Of a stretch of 64,000 bases of DNA, positions 38,895-51,272 are shown one piece after another. Position 1 is the stretch's first letter. Every line of letters begins with the position of its first letter. Both the position numbers and the translations under genes were made by a program. A model generated the notes under the pieces. That model searched no databases. It saw nothing but the letters and a program-made list of their open reading frames with translations, and was not told where the DNA came from. The stretch comes from Dirofilaria immitis (Eukaryota > Nematoda > Chromadorea > Rhabditida > Onchocercidae), in assembly GCA_024305405.1 (NCBI GenBank), contig JAKNDB010000098.1, positions 4,149,501 through 4,213,500 on the forward strand, read 5' to 3'.

Positions 38895-41800
38895 TTAATT
38901 CTTTCATCAAATTTAATATTATTGAATATTCTCGATATATTATATTTTTGCAATTATAATTATAATTTCAATTTTTTTATAATTTTTAAATTAAATTACA
39001 ATTTGTAATTATTACAAATATCTGCTTTTAATTTCGCTCTTATCAAATGCAAATATTGTCAGGAAATCCAAAATTTTCAACAATGCTATTATTATTATTA
39101 TTATTGATTATTATTAATATTATTATTAGTATTATTATTTCTTATCGAGATTCTAATAAATGAAAAATAGTGATTTTTGTGACAAATTATCGCTTTTTTT
39201 AAAAAAAAAAAGTCGGATATGAGTAATAATAAAGTGCACTAATAATGCTTCGATTAATCCTAATCAATAGTCGTATATTAAGCATTAAATATAATTGTAT
39301 GTGGTGATTTCAAATTTATTGGTTTTGATAAATGATTTAATTTAATATAAAAGGAATTAAATGATACCTGTGTGGTGATACTATCAATAGCTGCTATCTG
39401 CCCTGCTAAGACACTTTTGTATTTCATTATTGATGCTGTTGTTTTATCAAATTCCATCTCAAATTTGATATTTAATAATTGATAATTTAATTTTCATTAT
39501 TATATTTATGCATATATAAATATATACATATAATATTTGAATGCTTTCATTTGAAATGTTTTATTTACAAAGATTTCTTGAAAATTTTAATATAAATTAC
39601 AAACCGTTTGTTTTATTCCCATATTACTAATACTATATTCGAATGGTTTAGTGATATAAAGGCATGCTATTATATATCGATATCGTAAATCCTTAATAAT
39701 TTAATTTGAAATTATTACATATAATTTATGAATAAAAAAAAAAATAAAAACATAGTCATTGGAATGATTATCAAACTAAAATAACTATAATATAACCAAA
39801 TGATAATTTATTAATTATTTTATCATAATAATTACAAATATATAAATAATTACAATTGGATAAATTATATTACAATAAAGTTATTATGTATTATCCGATA
39901 GTGTCAGTAAAAAAAAGCTATTAAATTTATGTATTTTAATAATTAATTAATTGCAATATAGTGATAAAAATGATATACAAATTTTTATGGCTTATCTTTT
40001 TTCAAGAATTTTTTCTAAAAATATGGAAATTTCCCAGTACTTCTAGCACCAAAAAATTTCGGATACCTAAACTTATTATAATGCTAAATAAATATCCGCA
40101 ACTTATCAAATTCATATGATTGTATTATCAGTAAATATTAAAAGAAATATGTAAAATTATAGGTAATAATCTTTTACATTCCTTTATGGCACATTTCATC
40201 TAATTTAATTGATTGAATGTATTTTTAAATGATTAATTACTTCATATGATACATTGGCATTTTGAGCAACTGTTCGAATTTGATTATCAATTGATTGTAT
40301 CAGTTGTAACCATTTCGTATCCATACAATCAATTCCCATTATATCACTAAATTATAAAAACAGTCAACCGAAATATTTTGATAGCCTTTCAGCAATGAAT
40401 TACATAATTTCATATACAACCATATTTGTAATAATTAATAAAATAAATTCAAATTTTCAAAATTTTTTAAAATTTTGAATATATTGCGAAATAAAATATA
40501 ATTAAATATTTTTAATATAAATGATTAATCAATAAATCTCATTATTATTATTATTACTATTATTATTATTACTATTACTATTATTATTATTATTACTGTT
40601 ATTATTATTATTACTATTACTATTACTATTACTATTACTATTACTATTACTATTATTATTACTATTACTATTACTATTATTATTACTATTACTATTACTA
40701 TTATTATTACTATTATTATTATTACTATTACTATTATTATTATTACTATTACTATTATTATTATTACTATTACTATTATTATTATTACTATTACTATTAT
40801 TATTACTATTACAAATTTTTAATCTTTCATTGAAATTATAAAATATTTATTAATATAATTTATGAAATAATAAATTATATTTGTTAATAACTAAATTATT
40901 TTTATATTTTATTTCATTATCGAAATTGAAATTCAAAAGAAATAATAATTTCCTATTTTTGTATATATTATAAGAATATGAGGAACGAAGAAATTATTAT
41001 GAAATAATAAAATATTTCATCAAATTATTATTATCAATAAGGTTAATTTAAAATTAATTAGCCTTATTGCTATTCGATTTTAAATATGAAATAATAATAG
41101 TAATAATAATAATAATAATAAATAGTGATAAATAACGACATGATAGAATAATTTATATAAATTAAATGGTGATATTCGTTAGTATCTATATTCTATCCAA
41201 ATTATTGCATCTGACCATCGATAACAATGATGATAAAGTGATAACTTAATTGATTTGTGATTTCATCTTGGTCAATTAAGGATATTCCACTTAAATACTT
41301 TATTAAATGATTAAACTTTTATCAAACTATATTCTATTTATTCAAATTTTTCCATGAAATTATTCGATTTCTAAAATTATTATCATACAGAATTACTATT
41401 ACTGTTTTTCATTTAATTAAAAGATTTAATCACAGATACTTTTGGAGTTGGTGTTGCTGATTGTTGATGAGTAGGCGTTTTCAATGACCTTTCATTAGCG
41501 AGGATGTGACCCGATTTTGTAAATAGTTTGTCTTGATATTTGATGAATATATCAATGTGAATATTCTATTATGCAGATTAATTACAATCTGCTTATCATC
41601 AAATACTAATCAAGTAGTATTTGACTGAATTGATCCGAAAGGTTCATTTTAAAATTTATCAAATTTGTGCTTCAAAAAATTTATTAATTGAATTATGAAA
41701 TTAGCAAAAAACTTTTTAATTTTAAAAAGTTCTTTCCTTTCCATTGAGAATATTTTGTTTTATCAAATTTTAAAAGAAATTTCAGTCATATTTATTGCAT

Positions 41801-43397
41801 TCAAATATAATTTGTTTTTTTTAAACAATAATTGAAACAAAATTGAATTAAGTAAGTATTATTAAATGATAATGAATTAAATAATAATTCGATGAAATGA
41901 AATTAAAAAGAAAATTAAGTTCGAATTAAAGAAACTTTTCAGATATAATATAGTAAAACAAAATCAAGCCATGTCCACATTTTGATTTATAATAATTATA
42001 GCAAGAATCTGCATCTTATCATAATCTTTCACAAGCAAAAAAACAATTGATGACATTTTTTTTATCAGTTCACCATTGATAATCTTTTCTTTGCTTGAAC
42101 TTTAGAGAAATTTAAACTATCATTCGTCCCGAAATCATTTCTACTATTTCACTTCATATCTCTTAGTAGTATAAATATAAAAGTCATATCAATTTTTTAT
42201 CACTTATTTTAATTTTAAAGTAATTTTAAATAAAATATTAGGCGAATATATCTCATCATTTTCGTTTTATCATTTATATCAATTAGTAATATTTTTTGTA
42301 ACACTTGAAATTATTATCTATAGATTATAATTAATGCATTTCTTTAACATTCTCTTATTATCAGTTTGCCTATTATCAAATTATCTGCCTCATTGTATAT
42401 ATTGGCATTATTAATCTAAAAAGTGGAATAATCATCGGAACAAATTTCGTAATTTTCTAACTTTTCATTAATTTATTTAATTTCAATTTTGAATTTGAAA
42501 TTTATATTAAATCGAAATAAAATGCCATATTATAAGAAAGGACAAATAGTAATATAATTCATTTATTGTCAAATTAATTCTATTTAAAAATGATTTCAAA
42601 AATTAATATTAATCATTTCACATATTTTATAAATGAATGAATATTTATAATTAAATTCTTGAGAAGGATTGAATAGATATGATCGAATGAATGAATATTT
42701 ATAATTAAATTCTTGAGAAGGATTGAATAGATATGATCGAATGAATGAATGAAATATATTTCATTCATTCGATCATATATCAACGAGTAAGAAGAGAAAT
42801 GATGCATTTGAAATTGACCGATAAGCTAAAGGTTATCAGAGTAAAGGAGGAGTTGTAACATTTTATCGTCGAGAAATATCAAATCAGGACGCGTTTTGAT
42901 TTTGAGAAGAATGAAGAACAGGCGAGAAGATGACGAGTAAAAAGACAGAGGAGAAATTGGAGGATTAGATGGAAAAGGAATAGGTTTTATGAATTGTTTA
43001 CAACAAATCTGTTGTTGACCTTTTTCTACTCTTCGTAGTATTAAACGGTTACCAGTTGGTCAGTTGGGTCAAAAGGAAATACCAATTTATCAAATCATGT
43101 TAAAAATTTATTGTCACTAAGTTTATTTACTACTCTTGCCTGCTATTACTATTACTATACCAATAGTAATTAGTACATTAAAGAGATTTCATTCGGATAC
43201 TGTAAATAAATAATAATTAATTTCGAATATTTCCATAAAAATTATTTCTATAAAAAATTATCCTTTCCTTTTTCTTTCCAATTAATAAATTCTCTTCCTA
43301 TATTTATTATTCGAATTATCGTCAAATGATGCGGGATGTTTTGCCATCGGCGAGCGATTAAAATAAAATACTCACCGGACGAAACATTCCTTATCAT
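32803..43397 (-). CDS. Tudor-domain protein, about 16 exons
   Basis: Tudor domains bind methyl-arginine/lysine ligands, often in germ-granule or small-RNA scaffolds. Exons (5' to 3'): 43397-43376, 41531-41440, 40346-40241, 39691-39605, 39457-39368, 38629-38504, 38284-38222, 37216-37116, 36768-36610, 36373-36165, 35785-35603, 35349-35239, 34766-34680, 34566-34445, 33565-33493, 32924-32803; about 585 residues. The Tudor core spans exons 10-11: GTPCVVLARF, then ESYARAIIEE, then VTVRLVDFGF. A second, partial Tudor-like strand (YVIELEEAYAWVRLYD) precedes it. The N-terminal half is Gln/Asn/Ser-rich, with an acidic SDMEDDNDD patch. Phases agree at most junctions. Exons 10, 13 and 14 each need one extra base, and junctions 2-3, 5-6 and 15-16 are unresolved, so the C-terminus is provisional. 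The full family assignment is unknown. Confidence 0.68.
33028..33097. repeat. (ATT)n microsatellite
   Basis: About 23 uninterrupted ATT units in the last intron of the Tudor gene. Confidence 0.95.
35009..35052. repeat. (AAAT)n microsatellite
   Basis: About eleven AAAT units, followed by a short TA run, in a Tudor-gene intron. Confidence 0.9.
35481..35562 (+). repeat. 45-bp tandem duplication
   Basis: TTCACGATTACTCAAGAATT followed by ATGATAAyAATTAAT occurs at 35481 and again at 35526, nearly identical, in the intron between Tudor exons 11 and 12. Confidence 0.8.
35884..35925. repeat. (AT)n microsatellite
   Basis: Pure TA run in the Tudor intron upstream of exon 35785-35603. Confidence 0.95.
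36069..36098 (-). repeat. (CAA)n trinucleotide tract
   Basis: TTG run on the plus strand (CAA on the gene strand), just after the donor of the Tudor exon ending at 36165. It would encode Gln only if that intron were retained. Confidence 0.85.
37381..37558. repeat. long interrupted (ATT)n microsatellite
   Basis: About 175 bp of ATT with ATC, GTT and AGT interruptions, in a Tudor-gene intron. Confidence 0.95.
40540..40811. repeat. (TTA/CTA)n compound microsatellite, about 270 bp
   Basis: Alternating TTA and CTA triplets arranged in higher-order blocks such as (TTACTA)n and (TTATTATTACTA)n. It lies in the Tudor intron between exons 41440 and 40346 and is the longest triplet array in the window. 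Confidence 0.95.
42633..42785. repeat. 54-bp tandem duplication ending in a hairpin
   Basis: A 54-bp unit (ATGAATGAATATTTATAATT ... GATATGATCGA) is present twice in tandem from 42633. It is followed by an inverted repeat, ATATGATCGAATGAATGA against TCATTCATTCGATCATAT, around a short AAATATAT centre (about 42737-42778). The minus-strand open frame at 42613-42807 is a by-product. It lies in Tudor intron 1. Confidence 0.85.
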
Positions 43398-43417
43398 TTG
43401 TCGTAAAACTAATAATC

Positions 43418-43430
43418 TCTTCCCTGAAAT
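43418..43430 (-). promoter_or_regulatory. probable spliced-leader acceptor of the Tudor gene
   Basis: On the minus strand, an A-rich run and AATTTCAG (acceptor 43425-43424) precede GGAAGAGATTATTAG and then the ATG at 43397, about 26 nt downstream. TTTCAG just before an initiator ATG with no donor upstream is the usual form of a nematode SL1 trans-splice site. This is inferred from sequence form. Confidence 0.45.
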
Positions 43431-43785
43431 TTTTTTTTGAAAATAAAACTTTCATTAAAGTTGAATAATTATTTCTAATAAATTTTAAATTAGAAAATTT
43501 CTAAAATTTTTTAGCCAAATATTTTTATTATAAAATATATTTATGAAATTCTGAAAAAAAAAAAAAAAAAAACTGCTATATGAGAGTTTTTTAGATTTTT
43601 ATAATTTTATAAAATTAATCAAACAAATATATTTTGGCTTTTTCACTTTTTTCGAAAAATATATTTTTAAAGAAATACATTTTTGTATATGTGAAAAAAT
43701 TGAATTTGAAAGAGAAAAGCTTTCTTTTATAATTTATAAAACTTCAGATTCCTTCCTATTTATAGCATCTATATCAATCGGGCAA

Positions 43786-43827
<42 letters not shown>

Positions 43828-46800
43828 CATTATTATTATCATTATTATTATTAATCTTAAAACCAAATACCATTCTGGATGTTTCTTTGAGTCATATGTT
43901 AAATTAAATATACCTTACGACTAGAGGAACATTCAGCATGGTTATGGTTTCAGTGAAATATATAAATGATATCGATTCGTTTAATCAAATTATTAAAAAT
44001 GACGAAATCTTTATAATTATAAGAATGAATTTTCATATAATAAAATTTACCAATTTATTATTGAATTACAAATATTTACAATGAATTATTGTTTATTCAT
44101 TCTTCTTATTCAATCAATCAATCAATCAATCAATTAATCAATCAATCAATCGATCATTCATTTTTAGCTAAGAAAAAAGAAAAAGAAAAAAATTTCATAA
44201 TTTTAATTAATTGAACATTTTATAATTATTATAACAATGCATTCTATTTTATTCAACGAATAATTTGAAATATTAGAAAAAATAAAAGTTTTAATTTGAA
44301 TGTTTAAAATGTAAAAATATTGAAAAAATTGATTTATTCCAATTTAATATTCGATTATTTTAGGATTATTAATAAATTATTTAAATAACAACTATTCCTC
44401 TAAATAATATTTAAATTAAATACAACGAAATAATATTATAAAATTTTGAATAAATTTTCTTCTTTTATATGAAAAATAATGAAACGATTGCTTAAGGAAA
44501 ATTGAATAAATTTAACCTTTTTGATTAATTATTTGATGTTGAATGTAAATATCACATAATCGGTGAATAAATGAATGATTATACTATTTCAAATTTTACA
44601 ATCATCAAAAAATATTACTAAAATTTGAACGATAAATACATTTTTATCTAAGAAATTTTGAATACAAAAATTCTCGAAAAAAAAATATATTTATAACAAT
44701 TTGATATATTGTAGAAAAAATATGAAGAACTATTTATAATTGTTAGGCAAGCTCATGAAAGTTTAAAAATATTAGCAACGATATGAAATATGCATTATTA
44801 TTTATTACTAAAAAATATATAAAATTGATTATTCGAATTTATTTCAACTTTCATAAGAAGCTATAATTGTTATTTTATGATACACAAAAATATTACAATT
44901 CGATATATTTAAATAAATAAATAATTAATTAATAATTCACTTTATCTCATTCACATTATAATGAAAATATTCTAGCAAAAAAAAGAAAAAAGTAAAACAC
45001 TTCGAAAAAAAGTTCGTCAAATCGAAGGTATAATATCTAATATCGATTGTTTAGGAATTTTTAAAAATCTATTTATAGCCAAAATAAATGCAAATATTTA
45101 ATCTTATGAATATGGTATAATTCAAATTTAAACTAATAATGCTTATATATTGTTATTATTTTGTTTACAAACAGAATTAATATTAAAATAAAATGTAATA
45201 AAAATAAGAAAATTTTTGGATATAAAATTTAATTTGTATAAAAATTTATTTTATTATTCCTTTCGAATATTTTAAATAAAATAGCAATTTTAAGAATTAA
45301 TTTATTTTATTTTTAGATATTATATAAAATCTTATTAATTCTAATTGTTTTAATTATATTATTATTGCTTAAATATATTTGAAAAAATGGGAATATTTTA
45401 ATTAAATAATATTTTATTCAATAAGTTATATCAGTTTTATATCAGTTATCAAAAAAAAATTAACAAAAAATTTTATGCTTGTTATTATTATTATTATTGT
45501 TATTATTATGTTTTAGAATTTTCATTTCAACTTTTTATTTTTCAACTTTCAAACAATGATTTCTAAATATTACTGTATTATCGTAATGTGTACTTGTGGA
45601 AGTTAATATTCGCAAATAGTTAGTCAGTTAATAATAATAGTTTAAATGAATAGTAAATGCTTATAAATATATCGACAATGATAGGAATCTATGTATTCAA
45701 TAATCATCAAGATTCATGAATATAATAATCAAGAAAATTGTTACGATTTTTACTACATATAATTAATTGGCTTAAACGTAATCGTATGATATGGTTTAAC
45801 AAACGATCATGTCACTGTTTCTCCCTCTAATACATCATTCACATCTCGCCTAATTACTTCATAAATGTTTTATCAAGAAGTACTGACATTGATAATGAAA
45901 TCGAATGTTGCACACTTTATATCCAAAATTGCCTCCAATATCTCAAGAATCCAAATATAAACTGATATATATATATATATAAATGATGAAAAGAGAGATA
46001 AACAAAATTATCTGATTCAAAATCGATTGAACTATTTTTTTATTCTTCTCGATCTTTTCAAAAATCACGTGTTGTTATAATACTGAATTAATTTTAGTGT
46101 CGATTTTAGTGTCATTTCAGTATGCATGATAGCAGTTTATGAAAATTTCAAGGATTTATGATCTTTCAATAGAAAGTCATAATAATTACATATCATCATA
46201 TTCATCGAATTGAATTAATTACTTATCCATTGGATTGATTAGCGATTCGGCTACTAAATTTTAAAAAGATTTTAGCTGAAAGAAAAAAAATGATCAAGAT
46301 GTAAATAAATTGAATTAATTATCGATATTGCTTTATCAAAAAATTTAGTGGCTTATGATAATGACACTGTCACTGATAAAGTATAGAATTCAATTCGATA
46401 AATTATCAATTTAGTCGCTTTAATAGTAAAATTTATTTTTTTATTGCTAAAAATTGTGTTAATAATTACGTCTACTTATCAATAATGATTGAATAATACA
46501 TTTGCAATGCCTAATCTTCAAAATCCAACATATCATCATCGATATCTATAACATGAATTCTTTCATAGCATTGAATATTTATATAGTCAGCCAATAACAA
46601 TTATTTTATGATCAGACATTTGAAAATATTTGATCAGTTCACGTTATTCTTACTGAAAGTAATTTAATTTTGAATGTACGCCATAAAAATGCTAAAGTTA
46701 ATAATACTGTAGCTATATTTCTGTTTATATACTTTTGATTGATTCAAATGATAATTTCAGTTTAAATTTCTACTTGAGTTCAATTAGCAGATATCTGATA

Positions 46801-49800
46801 AAAATGAAACTAGATAATGATTTGTAGGAAAAAAAAAAGAAAAAGTGATAGATTGAATATTCGAGCTACGATATGATGATACATGCTTAAATAGCATTCA
46901 TCACTGCAAATATCAAGCAACAAATCAAGATTGAGATCTTTGTTCTATTCAAATAAATAAATAAATAAATAAATCATTGTAGAATCGTTATGAAAAAGAA
47001 ATTGAAGATTTAAATTAAAAAATTTTCCACGCATTATATATATTTGCATTATATATATTTGAAATGATTATATTTATTGAATATTTTGCTTCTCATTTTC
47101 TCATTCAAAATTATATATTTTATTATAAATTAAATATTTTGTTCAAATCAATGAATTTTTTCTTATTAAAATTTATTTGATATTTGACCGATCTATTGCT
47201 TTACTTCATCATTTTACTCGATAATATTTATCACGATGAAATGAATTTTACCATTTTGATTATTGAAATATTTATACTATCAACTGTGATAATTGATAAA
47301 GTTATATTCAAAAATATTCATCCATTTATTCCTTCATCACTTTCTAGATTTTCATATTCTTCGCAAAGGCTGTAGTTGTTTTAAAATTTATCATAATATC
47401 ACTGTTGATGATAAAAGAAAGATTATAAATCAAAGATGAATGCAACAGTTAAAAATTAAATATTCTGTTGAAACGATGATTACTTCATGCACATTATATG
47501 GTTTCGGATAAGAATTTCAAAAATTTGTTTACTTATTTACATAATGATATTATCGCTTTTAATAAATCGATGATTGAAAATTCAACATAACACTGTAACT
47601 GTAACAATGATAATATCAATTTGAATAATAGTAGCTAACTTCATTTGTGAATGTTTAAATTAATTATAAAATACTATTAATTATTGATTACAATTGAACT
47701 AATTAAAAATTTTACAATTTCAAGAAGCTAAAATGATGATTAAGTAAAAATTCCCAATCAATCAATATACATTCATGAGAAATAATTTCTCCGGATGGCA
47801 ATCGATTATTTCAGAAATTCATTTAGTTGAATTCAGGAATTAATTAATAGTTGAAGTGATCTACTTGACAAACTAAAACTTCTTTATCTTTATTTTAATC
47901 TTATATATCCCTTCCATTGATCGATGAGCATCTGAACATCTATATGTATCATGTAAAAAATTAAATGATCAATATAACTAATAAATAAATAATGAAATAG
48001 ATAGATTAGCAAAAAATATGCAAAGTAGCACAAACAATTAATTACGAAACAATCGTAGAAATTATTTGAATTTTATTTAATCGAAAAATTTTTCATTTAA
48101 TAGTTTTATTTCATTATACAACAAAGATATAACACTTCTTATGATTCTATTTTTAAGTTATCATTTATCAGCGCAAGAAGATTATTACTTTTAATGTTCC
48201 TCCTAAAATTTCTATTACAGTATGTCTTTTAAATTTTGAAACTATTAATAGTTACTTACTCTATTATTGTTACAATGACAATGATAATTATTATGGCATT
48301 ATGTAATGTATTATTATTTTTATTCTATGTAGTGTATATATTGATGCATCATGGATCTTCAAACCTTTGAATGATCTGAATCTTTGGTCATTTCATTCGA
48401 CGAATTGGCATTTTGAAAATTAAAAAAAAAAAAAAAAAGAAAAGAAAAAGTGTTTAATACATTTACTTAAAATCTATTTGACTTGATCACCATGGAGTTA
48501 GCAATAAAATGTAATTAATTAATTATTGCATAACTGAAATATTTCCCTATAATCAATTTCAAGAAGATACGAAAGAAAATCTTTAAAAATATACTTTAAA
48601 GCTTTAAAACTATCATACATATATCATTATGATATTATCCTCAATAATATATTCCTACATGATATATATTTCTTAAAAATAAACAACACTAGAGAACAAT
48701 TCAATTAAAAATCATTACATTAATAGTTATTATTAACGCATAAAAGATTTCATTAGTGGCTCACATCTTTTAAAAATATCACAGAAGTTTTCATTTTCTC
48801 ATCATAGCAAAAAGGTAAACTCATTATCTGTTCAAGTTTCATAATATTCATGGACATGGACTTTATCAGTTTATCCTATTTGCGATAATTGATGAATTAA
48901 TCACATGATATAAAAACCAACAACATAAAGATCATAAAAATAACTTAATCTTGTATTTCAGATATTGATAAATAAATATTTGTTAATACTCTATCATAGT
49001 ATCCTCGTCGTGTGTAATTCTGATTTTGTCCCTTTTATTCCTTCATTCGGCAAAATTAATAAAGAAATGGAATTTTTATTTGATATACAAAAAAAAAAAA
49101 AAGAATAGGAACTTATTAAGGAAATTAAGATTACCAAAAATGAATAAAAGAAAATTATGATTGAAAAATCTGCTTAAAATCTAATTTCTATAAGCATTCT
49201 TTAACCATTGTTTTTGCTGATTAAATTCATACGTTATCTAAACGATATTTTCTAAGTCGATTCACAGAATCTTATTAAAAGAATATATTTGGTAGTGAAT
49301 AATTTTCATTATCATATAGAGTAGTTAAACATTAAACATTTAAATTTCATCACTTCACACTTCATTTATTTAAATGTTATTAAATCATTGAACTGCTATC
49401 TGAATAATATTTTATAAATAAATATTTTGATATCATCGAAGTTATGGTCGATGCACTAGTTCATTATTTTTAGTTAAAACTTGTTCAAAAGTTTAATCTA
49501 ACAATCTAGCAATATTCTTCTTCAATTCTTCGGAAATGTTTCTTTTCCGTTAATTTTAATTTGATTGTCAACTATCAAAGATTAATAAATATAAATTCTA
49601 TAAATTCAGAATTGCATTACAAGAAACCAAAATACATTATAATTAAATTTGTATAATTAAATTTTATGTATAAAATGTTGCATAATTAAATTTTATATAT
49701 AAAATGAGAGAGCAAAGAATGATTTATTGTAATTATTGTCAATAATTTACTCGAAAATTTATCATTGATATAATAATAATAAATGGTAATAATAATGATA

Positions 49801-49998
49801 ACGAAAATGATGGTAATAATAATGATAACAATAATAATAATAATAATAATAATATGTTGTATTAAAATGATTAACTGACTAATTAACTTAAAACATTTCT
49901 AATTTTATATGCAATAAAATTTCAAAATAAGCAAAATAATTAATCAAATTCATCCCTATTATTTATCACTTCGATCAATCATATCACTCTTGTTAACT
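43431..49998. other. 6.5-kb intergenic region
   Basis: Very AT-rich. It contains an (ATT)n/(ATC) tract at about 43787-43853, a (TCAA)n tract at about 44106-44155, and further short AAT/TTA tracts near 45483 and 46952. A short minus-strand stretch near 45810-45870 reads EVIRRDVNDVLEGETVT and looks coding but has no clean splice sites. No gene can be supported. Confidence 0.45.
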
Positions 49999-51114
49999 TC
50001 AAGTGTGTTGGAGTTGATTCACTGGCTGTGTCTTGATACAGTTTTAACAGACTTCTAGAATCAACAAAGTTATAAAGCAGATTAACAGACATTATCGAAA
50101 AAGATTCATCGTAATAATTTTTCATGATATAAGCATAGAGAATGATCTATTTTATGAATTTGTTGATTCTAAAAATTATTATGCTAATTATTATGTTCAT
50201 TTAATCTTTCTTTTATATTTCAAATCTATTCATCGGTTATTATTATTAACCGATTGTAATTTAAAAACAATAATTATTTTAATTCTAAATGACGAAACTA
50301 TTAATTAATTTCATTCTATGCATTTGATAAAACTGAGCAGTTGATGGTTACGTTTCATAAAATTAAAACTATCATTATATAAGAAAAATAATTTAGAAAG
50401 ATTTTCCTAAATATTTCATAATTCAATAAGCTAATATGAAATAATAAAAGCTGAGGTATCATTCGTCTTGATAAAATTCATGATGATAATGAATTGCTAT
50501 CCGATATACTGATGCTATTTGATGCCGACCAGATAAATCAAAACGTATTATGGAAAAAGTTTTTGATGAAAGTTTTGCAGTATGTTAAAATTGATCAAAG
50601 TATTGATTGGTACATTATTTAGTTCAATAAAGTTTTATCGCTATTATCTTAATCTTTGGTATGATAAGATAAGGCTTTATAACGTCGCGTGAAAAATGCT
50701 TCAACAACAGAAATGTATATAAATTAATTGAATTTTTGTCGATATTTGAAAAAATTTTCAATCTAATCTTTTGCAACATTTTCTTTTTAATTCATCGTAG
50801 TTGTAATAAGTCAATTTTAGAACACTTTATATTATAGATGATAGTGAACTTAGATATAAACAAATTATAGATGATTACACACGGATTGATCATAGTGTCA
50901 AAAATTTTTTATTAGCCAAAGAATGGATCATTGATGGGACTATTTTATTTAGTATAATATTTGAAAATAGGATAATAAAAATATTGAAATCAACATGCTC
51001 TGAATTATTTATAAAAGAAAGTTCATTTTCAAACTTAAATCATTCAATATGTCAAGTTAAGTCACACACAGTGCAACTCTTTCTATTTTCTTTATAGAAT
51101 TCATTACACATTAA
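49999..51114 (+). CDS. unrecognised gene, 3' exons (tentative)
   Basis: Several short plus-strand blocks look coding: about 49999-50040 (VLELIHWLCLDT), 50079-50111 (INRHYRK...), 50456-50579 (IIRLDKIHDDNELLSDIL, then MLFDADQINQNVLWKKFLMK), and 50846-51114 (ELRYKQIIDDYTRIDHSVKN, then FLLAKEWIIDGTILFS, to TAG). The last two join in phase if donor GTATGT (50580) and acceptor GATGATAG (50845) are used. The 50111-to-50456 junction needs one extra base, as seen in other genes here. The first intron would be only about 40 nt. The product is not recognised. The 5' end was not found; only the last two exons are reasonably supported. Confidence 0.35.
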
Positions 51115-51272
51115 AAATGATATATTCCTTAATTATTATCTCGCAATTAAAAGCAATCAATTAAATAATATTAAAGATTAATTGATATCAAGAATTATCA
51201 GTAGAAAGATATAATAAAAGTCAACAAATATGATGCAAAAAATGAATGAATATATTATAGGTTATTCTAATT

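Noticed and set aside
40540..40811. CRISPR-like or centromeric array
   Set aside because: Pure triplet microsatellite without spacers; too short for satellite DNA.
45810..45870. Short minus-strand coding-like peptide near 45.8 kb
   Set aside because: About 17 residues only, stops on both sides, no acceptor or donor.
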